64,000 nucleotides of DNA from positions 124,001 to 188,000 of the forward strand of contig NZ_QLMC01000001.1 of assembly GCF_003259745.1 (NCBI RefSeq). Direction: 5' to 3'. The notes under the pieces are model-generated. The model did not search any database and was not told where the DNA came from. It saw only the letters and a program-made list of their open reading frames with translations. Shown here in pieces: positions 59,846-64,000 of the stretch. The position numbers and the translations under genes are program-made. Each line of letters opens with the position of its first letter. Position 1 is the stretch's first letter. Source of the DNA: Larkinella arboricola. GTDB taxonomy: Bacteria; Bacteroidota; Bacteroidia; Cytophagales; Spirosomataceae.

Positions 59846-60766
59846 ATGGCAAAGACTGTTTTAATCACCGGCGGTACCGGCGTCATTGGCCGCCGGCTTA
59901 CCGAACTGCTTCTCCAGCAGGGCTTTCAGGTTTCGCTCCTTAGTCGTTCGGCGGCTAAAAAAAACCTTCCAGGCGTTACGGTTTACCAGTGGAATGTCGA
60001 GAAAGGCCATATTGATCCGCAGGCTATTCTGACAGCCCAGCACATCATTCATCTGGCGGGGGCCGGTATTGCCGAGCAGCGCTGGACGGATGAGCGTAAG
60101 CGGCTCATCATCGAAAGCCGGACGCAATCCACTCAATTACTCACGAACGCACTGCGTTCGACCCGGCACAACGTCGAATCGTTCGTGGCGGCTTCTGCCA
60201 TTGGCTACTACGGAGGAGATACCGGCGACCGCCCTCTGACCGAAACCAGCGACGGAGGGACCGATTTCATGGCCCAGGTGGTTCGGGCCTGGGAGCGCTC
60301 GGTTGATGACGTCGCCAGCCTGGGCATCCGGACCGTTACGCTTCGCATTGGAATTGTGCTGTCCATGCAGGGTGGAGCCTTGTCGAAGCTCGTTCAACCC
60401 GCCCGATTCGGCCTGGGCGCTCCCCTGGGTTCAGGACAGCAGTACATCTCCTGGATTCATATTGACGATCTCTGCCGGATGTTTACTCAAGCGCTTCTTG
60501 ATAAGGAATGGCAGGGAATTTATAACGCCGTTGCGCCCGAACCTGTGACCAATTCCATATTTGTACGTCTAATTAATGAACAGCTTCGTAAACCCTCATT
60601 TTTGCCGAATATACCTGCTTTTGCAATTCGCTTGCTCTTTGGGGAAATGGCTATCGTGGTGTTAGGAGGCAATTATGTACTTAATAGACGGATCGAGGAA
60701 GAAAGCCGTTTCCAGTACAGATTTGCGAATATTTCAGACGCGCTTACCAATCTGTTAGGAACATAA
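59846..60766 (+). CDS. TIGR01777 family NAD(P)-dependent epimerase (SDR superfamily)
   Basis: 306 aa from the ATG at 59846; the open frame reaches 59789 but MAKTVLITGGTGVIGRR is the family start. TGGTGVIGRR is the dinucleotide-binding motif. Family marks are HLAGAGIAEQRWTDERKRLIIESR in outline, SAIGYYGGDTGDRPLTE with the SDR-type Tyr region, and GLGAPLGSGQQYISWIHIDDL. Cytoplasmic, related to YfcH. Substrate unknown. It is followed by the sugar dehydratase gene after ~110 bases. Confidence 0.93.
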   Translation: MAKTVLITGGTGVIGRRLTELLLQQGFQVSLLSRSAAKKNLPGVTVYQWNVEKGHIDPQAILTAQHIIHLAGAGIAEQRWTDERKRLIIESRTQSTQLLTNALRSTRHNVESFVAASAIGYYGGDTGDRPLTETSDGGTDFMAQVVRAWERSVDDVASLGIRTVTLRIGIVLSMQGGALSKLVQPARFGLGAPLGSGQQYISWIHIDDLCRMFTQALLDKEWQGIYNAVAPEPVTNSIFVRLINEQLRKPSFLPNIPAFAIRLLFGEMAIVVLGGNYVLNRRIEEESRFQYRFANISDALTNLLGT

Positions 60767-60875
60767 TTAGCCTGGCCATGACGGTATGGCCTCATAGCTT
60801 AACCCAGGTATTCAAACAAAAGCAGACAGGAATGAACGATAGCTGAGCGTAACCACATCATTGAACGGTAAGCAG

Positions 60876-62822
60876 ATGATCGAACAGCTACTAAAAACAA
60901 GCGCCACGCGTTTTGTGTCCAGTTACCTGGTGTTGTGTCTCGATGTAATCATTTGTATTATATCGTTCGTGATGGCTTCCTTATTGCGGTTTAATTTTGA
61001 AGTGAGCGGCATCCAGCAGGGGGATTTTATATACTATCTGAGTGTGATAGTCAGTGCCCGTGTCTTCTTTTTTGTTCTTTTTCGATCGTATCAGGGAATT
61101 ATCCGCCATACCAGTTTAGAGGATGTCAGTCTGCTGGTGTACGCCGTTACCCTGAGCGGAGCCGTAACGGCATTGGGTTCGTTTCTGACCTGGCAGCTAT
61201 CGGGGCAGGTTTATTACTACGTTCCCGTCTCAATTTTGCTGATCGATTATTTTTGCTGCCTGGTTATGTTGTCGGCACTCCGACTCATGGCCAAAACCGT
61301 CTATTGGGCGCTGCGAGCTGATCATACGGGTAGTCGGCAGCCGGTTTTGATTTATGGGGCCGGAGAAATCGGCTTGTTAACCCGGAAGGTGCTGGCGCAG
61401 GACGCCAACCGGCGGTATAGCGTTATCGCTTTTATTGATGACAATCCCTATAAAATCCAGAAAGTCATTCAGGGGGTAAAAGTAATCTCCCGGCAGGAAG
61501 CCTATGAACGGTACATCCGGGACCAAACCGTTCTCCCTCAGGTAGTTCTGGCGATGGGGTCGGTCGATGTGCGACAAAAAAATGAAATAACCGAGTTTTT
61601 TCTGCAATATCATGTCAGCGTCAAAACCGTGCCGACAATCGGGCAATGGATTGACGGTGAACTGAAACCTTCGCAAATTCGTGCCATTCGTATTGAGGAC
61701 TTACTGGAGCGCGATCCCATTGAGGTAACGAATCCGGCCGTTAGTGAACAATTGCGCGATCAGGTGGTCCTTGTTACCGGAGCCGCTGGCTCCATTGGTA
61801 GTGAACTGGTCCGGCAGGTATTATCGCATCTGCCGCGTACCATTGTACTGCTGGATCAGGCCGAGTCGGCTTTGTTTGATCTGGAATTCAACCTGCGTCG
61901 GGAGTACAAATCCGTATTAGGGTACACGCGTCTGATCATCAAGATTGGTGATGTGGCCGACCAAACCCGGATGCAGCATATTTTCCAGGAAATCCGACCC
62001 GATTTTGTTTTTCACGCAGCCGCTTACAAGCACGTTCCGCTGATGGAGCAGCATCCTTACGAAGCGGTTCGGGTCAATGTGCTCGGTACGCAGATTGTTG
62101 CCGACTTATCGGTGCGCTACGGCATTCGTAAATTTGTCATGATTTCGACCGACAAGGCCGTCAATCCTACCAATGTGATGGGCGCAACCAAGCGGCTGGC
62201 CGAAATGTATGTACAGAGCCTGAATCATCCGGATGAAAAGCTGCAACAAACGCGGTTTATTGCTACCCGTTTTGGTAATGTCCTGGGCTCCAACGGTTCT
62301 GTCGTGACGGTTTTCCGTCAGCAGATACAGGCGGGTGGCCCCGTGACGGTGACGCATCCCGATATTATCCGGTATTTCATGACCATTCCGGAAGCCTGTC
62401 AACTGGTGCTGGAAGCCGGAACCATGGGAAAAGGGGGCGAGGTGTTTGTCTTTGACATGGGCGAACCCGTGCGCATTGCCGATCTGGCCCGTAAAATGAT
62501 TCATCTGTCCGGCTACATTCCCGGTAAAGACATCAATCTGATCTATACCGGTTTGCGGCCCGGTGAAAAACTGTATGAGGAACTACTGAGTACGAACGAG
62601 CAAACCTTGCCTACCCACCACCCGAAAATTATGATCGCTCGGGTCATCACACCGGAACGGGACGAAATAAGCGCGACCTTACGAGAATTACGGTATTTAT
62701 CCACCCAGTCCGACGCTAATAAACTGGTACGGGTCATTAAGCAGATGATTCCCGAATACATCAGCAACAATTCCATCTATACCTTACTGGATACACAGGA
62801 ATCGGGACCAGTTGAAGTGTAA
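60876..62822 (+). CDS. Nucleoside-diphosphate sugar epimerase/dehydratase (WbpM/CapD type)
   Basis: 648 aa from the ATG at 60876; a TTG at 60861 is an alternative. Four N-terminal membrane helices (to about residue 145) are followed by a CoA/NAD-binding-like domain (VLIYGAGEIGLLTRKVL) and a second Rossmann domain with VLVTGAAGSIGSELVRQ. The sugar site has VFHAAAYKHVPLMEQHP, MISTDKAVNPTNVMGATKRLAEMY and FGNVLGSNGSV, as in UDP-GlcNAc 4,6-dehydratases of capsule and O-antigen synthesis. It would make a keto-deoxy sugar nucleotide at the membrane. Here it stands without other polysaccharide genes. Confidence 0.95.
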   Translation: MIEQLLKTSATRFVSSYLVLCLDVIICIISFVMASLLRFNFEVSGIQQGDFIYYLSVIVSARVFFFVLFRSYQGIIRHTSLEDVSLLVYAVTLSGAVTALGSFLTWQLSGQVYYYVPVSILLIDYFCCLVMLSALRLMAKTVYWALRADHTGSRQPVLIYGAGEIGLLTRKVLAQDANRRYSVIAFIDDNPYKIQKVIQGVKVISRQEAYERYIRDQTVLPQVVLAMGSVDVRQKNEITEFFLQYHVSVKTVPTIGQWIDGELKPSQIRAIRIEDLLERDPIEVTNPAVSEQLRDQVVLVTGAAGSIGSELVRQVLSHLPRTIVLLDQAESALFDLEFNLRREYKSVLGYTRLIIKIGDVADQTRMQHIFQEIRPDFVFHAAAYKHVPLMEQHPYEAVRVNVLGTQIVADLSVRYGIRKFVMISTDKAVNPTNVMGATKRLAEMYVQSLNHPDEKLQQTRFIATRFGNVLGSNGSVVTVFRQQIQAGGPVTVTHPDIIRYFMTIPEACQLVLEAGTMGKGGEVFVFDMGEPVRIADLARKMIHLSGYIPGKDINLIYTGLRPGEKLYEELLSTNEQTLPTHHPKIMIARVITPERDEISATLRELRYLSTQSDANKLVRVIKQMIPEYISNNSIYTLLDTQESGPVEV

Positions 62823-62877
62823 CTTTCTATCGAAGCTTATCTGCCAGCAAATACCCATTCAATTTTAGTCCAGGGGC

Positions 62878-62908
62878 TTGCGACCTACAGACCATACCGG
62901 TAAGTTTG
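62878..62908 (+). promoter_or_regulatory. Predicted promoter of the thiolase gene
   Basis: TTG (62878-62880), 20 bases, TAAGTTTG (62901-62908). Both elements and spacing fit the Bacteroidota consensus. Start near 62914, ~49 bases before the ATG. Confidence 0.65.
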
Positions 62909-62962
62909 TTTTCCCGTGCGTGCTGGATGCGTTCGGTCACGGTTTAAAACAAGCAGGTACCC

Positions 62963-64000
62963 AATGCCCCAGGCCTTCATATACGACGCTGTCCGAACAC
63001 CCCGTGGCCGGGGCAAAAGCGACGGCTCCCTCCACGACGTACAGCCCGTTCAGTTACTGAGCGCGGTGTTGCGTGAACTCAAAAACCGCAATCAGCTAGA
63101 TACCTCGCTTATCGATGACGTCATCATGGGCTGCGTAACGCCCATTGGTGAACAGGGGGCTGACATTGCCCGGACGGCTGTGCTCGAAGCCGGTTACGCC
63201 CAAACCGTTGCCGGTGTGCAGCTTAACCGCTTCTGCTCATCGGGCCTCGAAGCCATCAACATGGCGGCTGCCTACATAATGTCGGGGCAGTTTGATGCCG
63301 TTATTGCCGGTGGTGTAGAATCCATGTCACGCGTACCCATAGGGTCGGATGGTGGGGCGCTGATGATGAATCCTGAGATCGTGGCCCGTCATCACATTGT
63401 TCCCCAGGGTATTTCGGCGGATTTAATTGCCACCAAATACGGTTATAGCCGCGCGGATGTTGACGCCTTTGCCGCCGAATCGTACCGCCGGGCGGTATTA
63501 GCTCAGCAGGAGCATCGTTTCTCCCGAACCCTCATTTCAATCAAGGACGAACTCGGCATTACCCTGCTCGACCACGACGAAGGCGTCCGGCCCGACACGA
63601 CTGTCGAAAGTTTGGCCAAACTCAAACCGGCCTTCGAAACCGCCGGAAAGGTGGGCTTTGATGCGCTGGCTCTGCTCAAATACAGCCATCTGGCTCGGAT
63701 TAATCACGTCCATCATGCCGGCAATTCGTCCCGGATTGTCGATGGAGCCGCCGGAATGTTGATTGGCTCGAAAGAATTTGGCGAAAAAGCCGGGCTAAAA
63801 CCCCGCGCCCGAATCAAAGCCTTTGCCGTAATTGGAACCGAGCCGACTATTATGCTTACCGGCATTGTTCCGGCTACGCAGAAAGTTCTCAAAAAAGCCG
63901 GTATGCAGTTGGGTGACATTGACCTGTTCGAAGTCAACGAAGCCTTTGCTGCCGTGCCGTTGTTTTACATGGACCAACTTGGTGTCGATCATCACCGGCT
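62963..64000 (+). CDS. Acetyl-CoA acetyltransferase (thiolase), 3' end outside window
   Basis: The ATG at 62963 opens a frame of 346 codons that is still open at the window end. The start PQAFIYDAVRTPRGRGKSDGS is the usual thiolase opening. The nucleophile Cys is in NRFCSSGLEAIN, and a further block is EVNEAFAAVPL. GGVESMSRVP is typical of FadA/FadI-type thiolases. Thiolases cleave 3-ketoacyl-CoA with CoA, or join two acetyl-CoA. The last catalytic Cys and His lie beyond the end. The sequence fits a beta-oxidation enzyme, but no other fatty-acid genes are seen here. Confidence 0.93.

Overview
The window is chromosomal DNA from a member of the Bacteroidota, most likely a Cytophagales bacterium close to Spirosoma or Larkinella. 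The support is a SusC/SusD pair, an ECF sigma factor with a FecR-type anti-sigma, GH95, DUF2911 and PorT-like barrel proteins, very few Shine-Dalgarno sequences, and several copies of the Bacteroidota promoter form (TTG or TTTG, about 20 bases, TAnnTTTG). Base composition is near 50% G+C, apart from an AT-richer stretch around 11-12.6 kb. I see no rRNA, tRNA, CRISPR array, transposase, phage gene or replication origin. Both ends are cut inside genes: a SusC C-terminus on the left and a thiolase on the right.

Layout. 0-5.7 kb: susC end, susD, an exported FAD oxidoreductase, a protein with an FMN-attachment motif, and the flavin transferase ApbE, all on the + strand. 5.7-11 kb: alpha/beta hydrolase, luciferase-like monooxygenase, sorbosone-dehydrogenase-like beta-propeller, serine hydrolase. 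11-14 kb: AT-rich methyltransferase and an orphan histidine kinase. 14-19 kb (- strand): M20 peptidase, DUF58, MoxR ATPase and DUF4350 operon. 19-25.3 kb: DUF2911, M1 peptidase, a membrane protein, two tandem MFS transporters. 25.5-27.4 kb: small secreted protein and a sigma/anti-sigma pair. 27.8-34.8 kb: SCP2 protein, Gfo/Idh/MocA oxidoreductase, RidA, PdxJ, YqeY, CvpA, RlmN, phosphate transporter. 34.8-46.2 kb: an acyltransferase gene broken by an in-frame amber codon, an outer-membrane barrel, secreted proteins, aldo/keto reductase, GH95 fucosidase-like enzyme, metallo-hydrolase, methyltransferase, ceramidase-like protein. 46.4-50 kb: a MlaE-MlaF-MlaD lipid transport operon, then murI. 50-64 kb: pirin, lipoprotein, TatC, GlyA, an AraC regulator divergent from a phytanoyl-CoA-dioxygenase-like gene, DsbD-like reductase, a TIGR01777 epimerase, a WbpM/CapD-type sugar dehydratase and a thiolase.

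How genes may work together. The first five genes look like one uptake-plus-redox locus: SusCD imports a ligand, an exported FAD enzyme may oxidise or reduce it, and a flavinylated carrier matured by ApbE may move the electrons. Three proteins carry twin-arginine-like leaders, and tatC lies in the window. MlaEFD moves lipids between membranes.

The most striking non-coding feature is a set of split inverted repeats at gene junctions (456-551, 2006-2081, 30031-30097, 30825-30951, 31416-31533, 54035-54148, 59750-59794). Two of them, 53.5 kb apart, are the same sequence family and differ by 8-base word duplications. One brackets a good promoter. All function calls come from reading motifs by eye; no database search was run.
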